From: Candidatus Aenigmatarchaeota archaeon
GTDB lineage: Archaea; Aenigmatarchaeota; Aenigmatarchaeia; CG10238-14; SCSR01
Assembly: GCA_030018055.1 (NCBI GenBank)
Contig: JASEGN010000025.1
Span: 1-12,233 of the forward strand
DNA length: 12,233 bases
Direction: 5' to 3'
Each line of letters opens with the position of its first letter. The stretch's first letter is position 1. Of the stretch, positions 5,613 through 12,233 are shown piece by piece. The notes under the pieces are model-generated. The model was not told the origin of the DNA. It did no database searches and saw nothing but the letters and a program-made list of their open reading frames with translations. Both the position numbers and the translations under genes were made by a program.

Positions 5613-6107
5613 ATGGTCGAAGCAATTTTTAACATGTATCTAGGTATTTTAGATGGTATTCTATTTCCTTTGCTCATGCTTAAGCCAGTTGTAGCGATCT
5701 TTTTAATTTCTACAATCTTTGCTCTAGTTTCAATCGCAATTTCAATTCTAGCTGTTGATAGGCAAAGATTAAAACAATTAAAGGAAAGGATGTTAATGTT
5801 ACAAGAAGAGGCTAAAGCTGCACAAAAAAGAATGGATAGTGAATCCATGAGTAAGTTTACAAAAGAAGCTATGGGAGTTAATCTCCAAATGTTAAGACTT
5901 AAAAGTAAGAGTATGTTATTAATCTTTATTATCCTTGTTCCATTTTTCCCATGGTTAAACCATCATTATGGAGGGGTAGTTGTTGCTAGGCTACCGATTT
6001 CCCTTCCATTAATTGGTTCTGGCCTAGGATGGATTCTTTGGTATATATTTGCTTCATTAACAATGAGTTATGTAATTCAAAGATTGCTTGGGATAGAATA
6101 TGTTTAA
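5613..6107 (+). CDS. EMC3/Oxa1/YidC-like membrane insertase (DUF106)
   Basis: This 164-residue protein fits the archaeal DUF106 (Ylp1) family of the Oxa1/YidC/Get1/EMC3 superfamily. One helix at about 24-48 (PVVAIFLISTIFALVSIAIS) is followed by a charged, coiled-coil cytosolic segment (about 50-78, RQRLKQLKERMLMLQEEAK). Two further helices follow at about 100-116 and 136-158. Members help insert short or tail-anchored membrane proteins and work near the ribosome. The start at 5613 comes one base after the secY stop; an earlier GTG at 5604 is less likely. Its last eight bases overlap eL34. Co-transcription with SecY and ribosomal proteins fits co-translational insertion. Confidence 0.9.
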   Translation: MVEAIFNMYLGILDGILFPLLMLKPVVAIFLISTIFALVSIAISILAVDRQRLKQLKERMLMLQEEAKAAQKRMDSESMSKFTKEAMGVNLQMLRLKSKSMLLIFIILVPFFPWLNHHYGGVVVARLPISLPLIGSGLGWILWYIFASLTMSYVIQRLLGIEYV

Positions 6108-6348
6108 GATAGTAAAAAGGAGGACTCCAACTGGAAGGATAGTTTTGGTAAGAGGAAGAAAAAGACCTAGGATTGCAATATGTGCTAGGTGTAAAAAACC
6201 ATTACATGGAGTGCCAATAAAAATTCCAAGTGAAATTAGAAGATTGTCAAAAAGTAAAAGAAGACCTAGTAGACCATTTGGTGGATATTTATGTAGCTCT
6301 TGCGCAAGAGAATATTTTAGGGAGAAAGCTAGAAAAATAGGTGGTTAA
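6100..6348 (+). CDS. rpl34e: Large subunit ribosomal protein eL34
   Basis: eL34 is found in archaea and eukaryotes but not bacteria. The 82-residue product shows the core CARCKKPLHGVP and CSSCAR, giving a likely zinc site from Cys28, Cys31, Cys65 and Cys68, and the conserved RRLSKSKRRPSRPFGGYLC. Typical archaeal eL34 has a few more residues ahead of KRRTPTGR; here an in-frame stop two codons upstream rules out a longer form, so the N-terminus is slightly short. It overlaps the insertase gene by eight bases and is followed directly by eL14. The cmk gene that often sits between them in archaea is absent. Confidence 0.94.
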   Translation: MFKIVKRRTPTGRIVLVRGRKRPRIAICARCKKPLHGVPIKIPSEIRRLSKSKRRPSRPFGGYLCSSCAREYFREKARKIGG

Positions 6349-6648
6349 ATGTTAGAAGTAGGAAGGGTGTGTATTAAAACGGTGGGACGAGAAGGAGGAA
6401 AATATTGTGTTGTTGTTAAAAAAATAGATAAAACATTTGTTGAAGTTACTGGACCAAAGATTTTGACTAGAGTAAAGAGAAGGAAAGTTAACATATCCCA
6501 CCTAGAGCCACTTCCTTATTTACTCAATATAAAAGAAGGTGCTGGTGATGAGGAGGTCATTGAAGCGTATAAAAAGGCAAATTTAATCGCTAAATTGAGT
6601 TTAAAATTGCCTTCCGCTGCAAAATTAAAAGCGAGAAAAGAAAAATAA
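6349..6648 (+). CDS. rpl14e: Large subunit ribosomal protein eL14
   Basis: eL14 is an archaeal/eukaryotic 60S-type ribosomal protein with an SH3-like KOW fold. The 99-residue product starts MLEVGRVCIKTVGREGGKYC and continues VVVKKIDKTFVEVTGPK, RVKRRKVNISHLEPLP. A basic tail, LPSAAKLKARKEK, ends it. The ATG directly abuts the eL34 stop (TAAATG), so the pair is certainly one operon. It is the last gene of the ribosomal/secretion run. The pseudouridine synthase gene (cbf5/truB) that often follows in archaea is not there; a T-run and an unrelated acetyltransferase follow instead. Confidence 0.94.
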   Translation: MLEVGRVCIKTVGREGGKYCVVVKKIDKTFVEVTGPKILTRVKRRKVNISHLEPLPYLLNIKEGAGDEEVIEAYKKANLIAKLSLKLPSAAKLKARKEK

Positions 6649-6660
6649 AATTTGATATTA

Positions 6661-6667
6661 TTTTTTT
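6661..6667 (+). terminator. T-run terminator of the ribosomal/secretion operon
   Basis: Seven T residues lie 13 bases after the eL14 stop and just before the separate acetyltransferase gene. No convincing stem precedes them, which is normal for archaeal termination. Confidence 0.5.
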
Positions 6668-6679
6668 ACTTCACCTTCA

Positions 6680-7153
6680 ATGGTATTCATGAAAATCAGA
6701 AAATCCACCGAAAAAGATTTCGCAGGAATGATGGAAGTTGCTAAGAGACTATACCCAACTTGGTTCGACAAGACTGCAATAAATGAATCCATGCCAGTTG
6801 ACTTAAAGATACATAAAGGTTACATAGCAGAAGAAGATGGAAAAATTGTAGGATTTATTACTTATACATCAGATAAAGGAAAGATTGAAATTAGCTGGAT
6901 TGGGATTGACCCTAATTATCAAAGACGAGGAATTGGTTCTAAATTACTGAAGAGATTAGAGAGTGGATTAAGACAAATTGGTGTAAAAGAGTTAAGAGTT
7001 AAAACTGTGGCAGAATCAACGATCTACAAACCTTATGATCAAACAAGAGCTTTCTATCGGAAAATGGGATTTGAAGTCGAAAAAGTTGAGAAGGTGTGGA
7101 GCAAGGATACGGGGAAAGAATTTGATTTAGCTACATTTGTTAAAAAATTATAA
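6680..7153 (+). CDS. GNAT-family N-acetyltransferase
   Basis: The product (157 residues) transfers an acetyl group from acetyl-CoA to an unknown amine. Motif A is clear: WIGIDPNYQRRGIGSKLL, with the pyrophosphate-binding Q-R-R-G-I-G at 81-86. The preceding strands GYIAEEDGKIVGFI and KIEISW, and the later FYRKMGFEVE, are typical of the fold. It is about the normal length. An ATG three codons further in (6689, MKIRKST) is a plausible alternative start; 6680 fits a weak TATA-like AATTTGATATTA somewhat better. It stands alone after the ribosomal operon's T-run, so it is probably its own unit. The substrate cannot be told from sequence. Confidence 0.88.
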   Translation: MVFMKIRKSTEKDFAGMMEVAKRLYPTWFDKTAINESMPVDLKIHKGYIAEEDGKIVGFITYTSDKGKIEISWIGIDPNYQRRGIGSKLLKRLESGLRQIGVKELRVKTVAESTIYKPYDQTRAFYRKMGFEVEKVEKVWSKDTGKEFDLATFVKKL

Positions 7154-7212
7154 ATGAGTGAATAAGATATTGGAAATATATTTTAAAGAGAAAAATAAAA
7201 ACGATAGATTTA

Positions 7213-7230
7213 AAAGCTTTAAGCTTTAAG
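7213..7230. repeat. Tandem AAGCTTTA motif upstream of tfb
   Basis: AAAGCTTTAAGCTTTAAG contains two copies of AAGCTTTA back to back, each including the palindrome AAGCTT. It lies about 20-35 bases upstream of the tfb TATA box and could be a regulator site. AT-rich chance cannot be excluded. Confidence 0.3.
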
Positions 7231-7246
7231 TATACCAAAAAGAAAA

Positions 7247-7258
7247 AATTTAAATAGT
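7247..7258 (+). promoter_or_regulatory. TATA box of tfb
   Basis: AAATTTAAATAG, preceded by GAAAA that could act as the TFB recognition element, is centred about 32 bases before the ATG at 7285. It predicts a very short leader. Confidence 0.5.
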
Positions 7259-7263
7259 GGTTG

Positions 7264-7279
7264 CACTTACTTTTAAGTG
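7264..7279. repeat. Inverted repeat at the tfb transcription start
   Basis: CACTTA (7264-7269) and TAAGTG (7274-7279) are perfect six-base inverted arms with a four-base spacer, placed between the TATA box and the ATG. A protein bound here would cover the start site, so it is a candidate operator. Confidence 0.4.
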
Positions 7280-7284
7280 ATAAA

Positions 7285-8217
7285 ATGAGGAAAATAAAAC
7301 GCAAAATGCAAAAATGTGCCGAATGTGGAGGATCCACATTTATAGAAGACCCCTCTAGGGGAGAATTAATCTGTGCTAAGTGCGGATTAGTTTTAAAAGA
7401 AGAAATCGTTGATGTTACTCAAGAATGGAGGGCCTTTGATTCTGAGCAAATGGCAAGGAGAGCGAGAGGTGGAGCTCCTCTAAGTTTCACCAAGCATGAC
7501 AAAGGTTTAACTACTGAAATTGGTAAGGGTTTAGGGGAGCTTTATAAAGTCCCGCCAAAGAAAAGAGCCCAGTATTATAGATTGGCAAAATGGCACCGCA
7601 GATTTATAAGATCTAAAGATAGAAATCTTTCTTTTGCTCTATCCGAGCTTCAAAGAATTGTTTCTTTTCTAAATTTATCAAAACCAATCCACGAAAGGGT
7701 TGCAAGATATTACGAAGAATGCGTTGAGAAAGGTTTAGTGAGAGGAAGAAGTATAGAAGCTATAATTGCCGCACTCACGTATGCGGTTTCTAGGGAGTTT
7801 GGAAGCCCAAGAACACCAGAGGAGATAGCTGAGGGTAGCGGAGTTGATAAGAAGGAAATTAGCAGAACGTATCGCTACATTGCAAGAGAAATTGGCATAA
7901 GAATTTTACCTGCTAATCCAGAGGATTTTGTTCCAAGATTTTGTTCAATTCTTGGTTTGAGTGATAAAGCAGCTACAAAGGCAATTAAAGTCTTGCGAGA
8001 GGCTAGAAAAAAGGATATAATAAGTGGAAAGGGTCCGACAGGTATTGCGGCTGCAGCAATTTATATTGGCTCTGTTCTAGCTGGAGAAAAAAGAACTCAG
8101 CGCGAGATAGCAGACCTTTGCAATATAACTGAGGTAACGATTAGATGTAGGTATAGGGAATTAGCAGAGAAACTAGGTATAGAGGAAGAGGTGGAGAAAA
8201 AGGCTATAGAAGAATAA
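7285..8217 (+). CDS. tfb: Transcription initiation factor B (TFB)
   Basis: TFB (TFIIB homologue) bridges TBP on the TATA box and RNA polymerase. The 310-residue product has the N-terminal zinc ribbon (Cys11, Cys14, Cys30, Cys33). The B-reader/linker region follows (about 45-80, EWRAFDSEQMARRARGGAPL, HDKGLTTEIG). Two cyclin repeats come next, at about 110-205 (SELQRIVSFLNLSKPIHERV, RTPEEIA) and 215-300 (ILGLSDKAATKAI, GPTGIAAAAIYIGSVL, RTQREIADLCNITEVTIRCRY). The last helix-turn-helix reads the recognition element beside TATA. All expected parts are present. The ATG at 7285 is chosen over an upstream TTG (7261) because of the TATA position. It is a single-gene unit with an operator-like repeat in front. 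Confidence 0.96.
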   Translation: MRKIKRKMQKCAECGGSTFIEDPSRGELICAKCGLVLKEEIVDVTQEWRAFDSEQMARRARGGAPLSFTKHDKGLTTEIGKGLGELYKVPPKKRAQYYRLAKWHRRFIRSKDRNLSFALSELQRIVSFLNLSKPIHERVARYYEECVEKGLVRGRSIEAIIAALTYAVSREFGSPRTPEEIAEGSGVDKKEISRTYRYIAREIGIRILPANPEDFVPRFCSILGLSDKAATKAIKVLREARKKDIISGKGPTGIAAAAIYIGSVLAGEKRTQREIADLCNITEVTIRCRYRELAEKLGIEEEVEKKAIEE

Positions 8218-8235
8218 TTCATCATTTTCACCAAC

Positions 8236-8264
8236 CTAATTTCTTTGTCCTGGAGGGAAATTAG
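8236..8264. repeat. 8-bp inverted repeat before the RHH-smc promoter
   Basis: CTAATTTC (8236-8243) and GAAATTAG (8257-8264) are perfect inverted arms around a 13-base spacer that itself has TCC/GGA. It ends about ten bases before the TATA box of the RHH-smc operon and about 20 bases after tfb. It could be the operator for the RHH protein or the end of the tfb transcript; no strong T-run follows, which favours an operator. Confidence 0.5.
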
Positions 8265-8273
8265 CAAGAGAAA

Positions 8274-8282
8274 TTATATATC
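8274..8282 (+). promoter_or_regulatory. TATA box of the RHH-smc operon
   Basis: TTATATATC is centred about 24 bases before the ATG at 8302, with GAGAAA upstream as a possible TFB recognition element. No Shine-Dalgarno precedes the ATG, so the mRNA is probably leaderless. A second AT-rich box nearer the ATG is too close to use for this start. Confidence 0.55.
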
Positions 8283-8301
8283 TAATGTATAATATTTATA
8301 T

Positions 8302-8460
8302 ATGAAAAATCGAGTAGTCATTTTTCGAACAACAGAGAAGCTTTTCAGAGACCTAGAGAATATAATAAAGTCTACTGGACATTATAGAAATAAAACTGAG
8401 CTAATAAATGAGATTTTAAGAAATTTTGTTAGAAATTATAGAGTTAGGAGGAGAAAATGA
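8302..8460 (+). CDS. Ribbon-helix-helix DNA-binding protein
   Basis: A 52-residue protein with the CopG/MetJ/Arc pattern: a short strand (NRVVIFRTT, about 3-11), helix A (EKLFRDLENIIKSTG, about 12-26), a turn (HYRNKTE), and helix B (LINEILRNFVRNY, about 34-46), ending in a very basic tail (RVRRRK). Such proteins dimerise and insert the paired strands in the DNA major groove. Its stop overlaps the smc ATG by four bases (ATGA), so the two are translationally coupled. A near-perfect inverted repeat 40-65 bases upstream is a natural target for self-control. Another possibility is an antitoxin-like or nucleoid protein that works with SMC; no toxin gene is present. Confidence 0.8.
   Translation: MKNRVVIFRTTEKLFRDLENIIKSTGHYRNKTELINEILRNFVRNYRVRRRK
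8446..8451 (+). promoter_or_regulatory. Shine-Dalgarno that fixes the smc start
   Basis: AGGAGG with a five-base spacer before the ATG at 8457 is the strongest ribosome binding site in the window. It lies inside the RHH coding sequence, fixing the smc start and supporting coupling. Confidence 0.8.
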
Positions 8461-11400
8461 GTACTTACATAAAAAGAATTATTTTACAAGGATTCAAAAG
8501 TTTTAATAAAAAAATATCTATACCACTAATTCCAGGATTTAACATAGTTTGCGGTCCAAATGGATCAGGCAAATGTGTAGATGGCAATACTTTAGTTGTC
8601 CTAGCAAACGGCAATTTGAAAACGGTCAAGGAGATTGTGGAAAATTCATTAAATGCTAGTTCAAAAGTTGAAAAGCTTAAGGATGGATTTTTGACCAAAG
8701 AAAACCCTCTTAATTGTGAGGTGTTATCTCTAAATCCAATTACCTTAAAAATTGAAAAGCAGCCAGTTAAAGCATTTGTAAAAAGACGTGCAAAAAAATT
8801 ATTTAAAATAAAAACACGGACAAACGAAAAAATAGTTACGACTGGGTACCATCCATTTTTTATCATTAAAAATGGTATCATGAGGCCGATAAATACTAGA
8901 AATTTAAAAGTTGGAATGAAAATTGCTAAGTCTAGAGTGCTACCTCTCAAAATTGAGGAAAATAAAAAAATTGATTTATTGTCTTCCATACAACTAAAGG
9001 ACAAAATTTATGTTCCCTATTCTGAAAAAATTGGAAAGCTCCTTACTATTTTACATCAAAAGTTTGGAAATAATAGAGTAACCGCTGAAAAACTCTCAAT
9101 ACCCATGAATGTGATAAAAGGTATTAAAGGTAGGCAAGCAGTAAATATTTTCTACCTAAACCGAATGCTTAGTTCAATTGGGATTAAGCTAACATCATTT
9201 GTATCCATGATAAAATGCAAAAATTCGAAAGTCATAATGAAAGTTCCAAAAATTTTGAATGAAGAACTTGGAAGATTTTTAGGTTATTTAGTTTCTGAAG
9301 GTTCTTCACTTTCAAGCGCAAACCAATTAAGATTCGTCAGTGGAGACCAAAGATTAATCGATGACTTTTCAAAAATCACATCTAACCTATGGGGTCTAAA
9401 TGCTACAACAGGCAATTACAAGCCAAAAGCAGTAGATGTAATGATATACTCAAAACTTCTGCAGAAACTCCTAAAAAAATTCTTCTCACTAAAAATTGGT
9501 GTGAAATCAGAGGAAAAAGTTGCACCAGAACAAATTTTTTCGGCACCGATTAATGTTGTATCAAATTTTCTTTCTGCCCTTATAGATGGTGATGGTTACA
9601 TCCATGCTGAAATTTCTAAAGGTAAGCATTGTTGTTATCTAGAATATTCAACAAAAAGTAAAAAATTAGCTCACAGCGTTGTTACATTGTTACTTAGACT
9701 TGGAATTGTTAGTCATATTAACGAGAAGGAAAAATCTGCGACAAATACACCAAAACATGTTAAACAAAAATACTATAGTGTTATGGTTTATGGAATTGAA
9801 AATTTGAAGAAAATAAAAAAACTCTTACCATTAAGATCGAGGGATAAAATTACAAAACTTAATGAAATCTCCTTATGGTCAATCGTTCCTAATCCAAATG
9901 TTGACCTAGTTCCAAATTTAAATAATTTATTTAAAAACTTAGTTAGAATTTTAAAGATAAACATAAAACAAATTCGAAAAATTTGTCCTAAGTTGCAAGC
10001 ATATTATGAAAATCGCTGTGAATGTAGCAGGTTAGGATTGAAAGAAGTTGTACAGTTCGTAACAAAAAATTATGTTTTGGATGAGGAAGCAAAAAAAATA
10101 ATAGATATGCTTAATGCTTTTGCTAACTCCGACATTTTCTGGGATGAAATTTCTGGGATAGAAGAGATTAAAAACAGAAATATTTGGGTTTATGACTTGA
10201 GCGTAGAAGGCCACCATAATTTCATTGCAAACAACATAATTGTTCATAATAGTAACATCATCGATGCAGTATGTTTTGTTTTGGGAAGAACTTCTGCAAA
10301 ATCTTTGAGAGCTGATAGACTGTATGAGCTCATCTTTCATGGAAGTGAAAGTAAGCAACCCGCTCAATACGCGTCTGTAACCTTATACTTGGATAACTCA
10401 AAAAAAGTTTTCCCATTAGAGGATGGAGAGGTTTCAATTCAAAGAAAAGTTAATCAAAAGGGAATCTGTATTTACAAGATTAATGGAAGGACAACAACAA
10501 GGGAAAAAGTATTAGAATTTTTATCGATGGTGAGAATTCATCCTGATGGTTATAACATAGTTCTTCAAGGTGACGTTACCCAAGTGATTGAGATGTCTCC
10601 AATTGAAAGAAGGATTATAATTGATGAGATATGTGGAATCGCTGAGTACAATGAAAAAAAGGGAAAGGCGTTGAAAGATCTTGAGGCTGTTGATGCAAAG
10701 CTAAAAGAGGCTGAGATCATTATAAACGAGAGGTATGAAATCTTCAGAAAATTAGAAAATGATAGGAATACTGCCTTAAGGTATCAAAACTTGCAAAGGG
10801 AACTACAGTTGCTTAAGGCCTCATTAGCCTTTAAAACATTTAGTAGATTGCAAGAAAATCTAAGGGGGATTGAGGAAGAAGCTAAAAGAAGGGATGAAGA
10901 AAATGAGAAATTAAGAGAAGAAATTGAAAGCACTCAAATTGAAATTGAAAATTGTCAAGAGAAAAATAAAGAAATAATAGATGAACTGATGAAAGTTTCT
11001 AAGAGAATTGATTTGGAGAGAGAGCTTTCAAAACTTCAGGCTGAGCTTTTAATAAAGAAAGATAGAATTGGGTTTAGAAAAAATGAGATTGAGAGAATCG
11101 ATGATTTGATCAAGAGGTTGGAAGTATTTGAGGCTATCCCTAGGGCTGTGAAATCGATTCTTAACTTAAAATTAAGTGGTGTCTATGGAAGGGTAAGCGA
11201 CTTAATAGAAATTCCTGAAGAATATAGAGTTGCAATTGAAGTTGCCGGTAGGGGGCATTTAAATGATATAATAACTGCAGATGAGAATGTAGCGAGTAAA
11301 TGTATAGATTATTTGAAAAAAGAGTGTATAGGGATTGCGACTTTTCTACCTTTAAATAAAATTAGGCGAAGGGAATTTAGAGATACTCAATTGCTAGACA

Positions 11401-12233
11401 GAAAGGGTATCGTGGGTGTTGCTTCAGAGCTTATAAAATTCGATAAAAAATACGAAAATGCAATTAAGTTTATTTTTGGTGATACATTAGTTGTTGAAAA
11501 TCTTGATGTGGCCAAGAAGATTGGTATAGGGAAGGTGAGAATGGTGACTCTTGATGGAGATTTGGTTGAAAGAAGTGGTGTTATGAGTGGTGGTTATTTG
11601 ACAAAAAAACCAAAGGTTTTGGAACAGATTGAAAGATATCTTAAGCTAAAGGAGGGAATAAAGAAGGAGATAGATATTTTGGCTAAGGAAGTTGTTGATT
11701 TGGAAGAAAAAATAAAACAACATGCTACAAGCGAGGAAAGAAGAAGTGTTGTCGAGCTCGAAAAGGTGAGAATAGATGTGGAAAATAGATTAAAAGAGTT
11801 GAATGGGAGGAGAAATTTTGCTTATGAGAAGAGAATGAAAGTTCAGTCAGAGTTAAATAAATTAAACATCCAAAGAGCTAAGCTTGAGGCTGAGTTGGAA
11901 AGTGCAAAGATTGATGTAGAGCAATATGGGCAAGTAGAATATATTGATGAAAAAATTTCTGTGTTAAAAGAACGTATACAAACAGCTTTTAATGAGTTGA
12001 ATTCTCTGGGACCGGTCAATTTTAAGGCTATAGAAGAGTATGAGAAGTTTAGAGGTGAGTTCGAAGGTTATAGAAGCAAGTATGAGAAAATACTTGAGGA
12101 AAAGAAGGCTGTGCTGGATATGATAGATAAAATCGAAGAAAAAAGAAGAGAGGTATTCTATGCTTGCTTAAATGAGGTTAAGAAATATTTTAGTGAAGTT
12201 TTTATGGAAATTGCCAAGGGGGAAGCTACTCTG
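8457..12233 (+). CDS. smc: Chromosome segregation ATPase SMC with intein (partial)
   Basis: SMC is a ring-forming ATPase that folds and segregates the chromosome. Counting only mature residues, it starts MSTYIKRIILQGFKSF. The Walker A GPNGSGK is at 33-39 and, after the intein, continues SNIIDAVCFVLG from 40; the Q-loop Gln is 145 (NIVLQGDV). The first coiled coil spans about 171-343. The hinge runs from about 349 (GVYGRVSDLIEIP) to 487 (GVMSGG), and the return coil runs to LGPVNFKAIEEYE at 625. The frame is open to the right edge, so the C-terminal ATPase half (signature and Walker B) lies outside. The arms look about half the length of a standard SMC (roughly 300 residues each). The start is set by AGGAGG at 8446-8451; it overlaps the RHH gene. 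No kleisin gene is in view. Confidence 0.95.
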   Translation, partial: MSTYIKRIILQGFKSFNKKISIPLIPGFNIVCGPNGSGKCVDGNTLVVLANGNLKTVKEIVENSLNASSKVEKLKDGFLTKENPLNCEVLSLNPITLKIEKQPVKAFVKRRAKKLFKIKTRTNEKIVTTGYHPFFIIKNGIMRPINTRNLKVGMKIAKSRVLPLKIEENKKIDLLSSIQLKDKIYVPYSEKIGKLLTILHQKFGNNRVTAEKLSIPMNVIKGIKGRQAVNIFYLNRMLSSIGIKLTSFVSMIKCKNSKVIMKVPKILNEELGRFLGYLVSEGSSLSSANQLRFVSGDQRLIDDFSKITSNLWGLNATTGNYKPKAVDVMIYSKLLQKLLKKFFSLKIGVKSEEKVAPEQIFSAPINVVSNFLSALIDGDGYIHAEISKGKHCCYLEYSTKSKKLAHSVVTLLLRLGIVSHINEKEKSATNTPKHVKQKYYSVMVYGIENLKKIKKLLPLRSRDKITKLNEISLWSIVPNPNVDLVPNLNNLFKNLVRILKINIKQIRKICPKLQAYYENRCECSRLGLKEVVQFVTKNYVLDEEAKKIIDMLNAFANSDIFWDEISGIEEIKNRNIWVYDLSVEGHHNFIANNIIVHNSNIIDAVCFVLGRTSAKSLRADRLYELIFHGSESKQPAQYASVTLYLDNSKKVFPLEDGEVSIQRKVNQKGICIYKINGRTTTREKVLEFLSMVRIHPDGYNIVLQGDVTQVIEMSPIERRIIIDEICGIAEYNEKKGKALKDLEAVDAKLKEAEIIINERYEIFRKLENDRNTALRYQNLQRELQLLKASLAFKTFSRLQENLRGIEEEAKRRDEENEKLREEIESTQIEIENCQEKNKEIIDELMKVSKRIDLERELSKLQAELLIKKDRIGFRKNEIERIDDLIKRLEVFEAIPRAVKSILNLKLSGVYGRVSDLIEIPEEYRVAIEVAGRGHLNDIITADENVASKCIDYLKKECIGIATFLPLNKIRRREFRDTQLLDRKGIVGVASELIKFDKKYENAIKFIFGDTLVVENLDVAKKIGIGKVRMVTLDGDLVERSGVMSGGYLTKKPKVLEQIERYLKLKEGIKKEIDILAKEVVDLEEKIKQHATSEERRSVVELEKVRIDVENRLKELNGRRNFAYEKRMKVQSELNKLNIQRAKLEAELESAKIDVEQYGQVEYIDEKISVLKERIQTAFNELNSLGPVNFKAIEEYEKFRGEFEGYRSKYEKILEEKKAVLDMIDKIEEKRREVFYACLNEVKKYFSEVFMEIAKGEATL
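8574..10250 (+). mobile_element. Intein with LAGLIDADG homing endonuclease in smc
   Basis: A 559-residue in-frame protein splicing element lies between the Lys and Ser of the SMC Walker A motif. Block A starts at Cys1 (CVDGNTLVVL). Block B has T-x-x-H (Thr90, His93, in VTTGYHPFF). The endonuclease motifs are LGRFLGYLVSEG at 232-243 and ALIDGDGYI with Asp338 and Asp340. Block F is VYDLSVEGHHNFI at about 539-551, and block G ends NNIIVHN with His558 and Asn559, followed by Ser as the +1 nucleophile. All splicing residues and both acidic endonuclease positions are present, so splicing and homing both look intact. The ATPase cannot bind ATP normally until splicing removes the insert. The two LAGLIDADG motifs occur with the usual spacing for a single-chain enzyme. 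Confidence 0.95.

Noticed and set aside
5404..5848. Minus-strand ORFs opposite the secY end and the insertase
   Set aside because: Apparent hydrophobicity comes from the complementary reading of membrane-helix codons; no independent evidence.
7140..7337. Minus-strand ORF of 65 codons over the GNAT-tfb gap
   Set aside because: It covers the tfb promoter and zinc-ribbon start, and its composition reflects AT-rich noise.
8465..9004. Minus-strand ORF of 179 codons opposite the smc start and intein
   Set aside because: The plus strand carries the unbroken SMC/intein frame with all motifs; the antisense frame shows none.
10032..10367. Minus-strand ORF of 111 codons across the intein/SMC junction
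   Set aside because: It is antisense to intein blocks F and G and the SMC P-loop, which are clearly coding.

Overview
The window is archaeal chromosomal DNA, AT-rich and densely coded. The evidence is a TFB-type initiation factor, an archaeal uL30-uL15-SecY-EMC3-like-eL34-eL14 cluster, archaeal-type FtsZ and SMC, and TATA boxes placed about 24-28 bases before start codons, with no Shine-Dalgarno, for most first genes of operons. Genes inside operons instead use Shine-Dalgarno sites and overlapping stop/start codons. I cannot name the lineage. Loss of the usual adk and cmk genes from the ribosomal cluster and several odd small genes suggest an uncultivated or divergent group.

Layout. 1-255 (-): start of an HTH, transposase-OrfA-like protein running off the left edge. 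385-928 (+): a two-gene operon of a PRC-barrel protein and a PqqD-like winged-helix protein. 1002-1462 (+): a protein with a bacterial sigma-70 region 4 helix-turn-helix, split by a one-base frameshift. 1633-2900 (-): ftsZ followed by a 24-residue very acidic microprotein with its own strong ribosome binding site. 2913-3147: divergent ftsZ/uL30 control region with two inverted repeats and TATA boxes. 3148-6648 (+): uL30, a tiny membrane ORF, uL15, SecY, an EMC3/Oxa1-like insertase, eL34, eL14, ending in a T-run. 6680-7153 (+): GNAT acetyltransferase. 7285-8217 (+): TFB. 8302-12233 (+): a ribbon-helix-helix protein overlapping smc, which carries a 559-residue intein with a homing endonuclease inside its Walker A motif and continues off the right edge.

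Themes. Three cell-cycle elements lie within 12 kb: FtsZ, SMC, and a PRC-barrel protein of the kind used in archaeal division. They sit beside the membrane-protein insertion machinery (SecY plus EMC3-like) and the basal transcription factor TFB.

The points most worth a second look are the sigma-like protein in an archaeon, the SMC whose coiled-coil arms look about half the usual length, the intein in the ATP-binding loop, the acidic microprotein behind ftsZ, and the RHH-smc operon with an operator-like inverted repeat. No gap exceeds 300 bases without a gene. I saw no tRNA, rRNA or CRISPR array.
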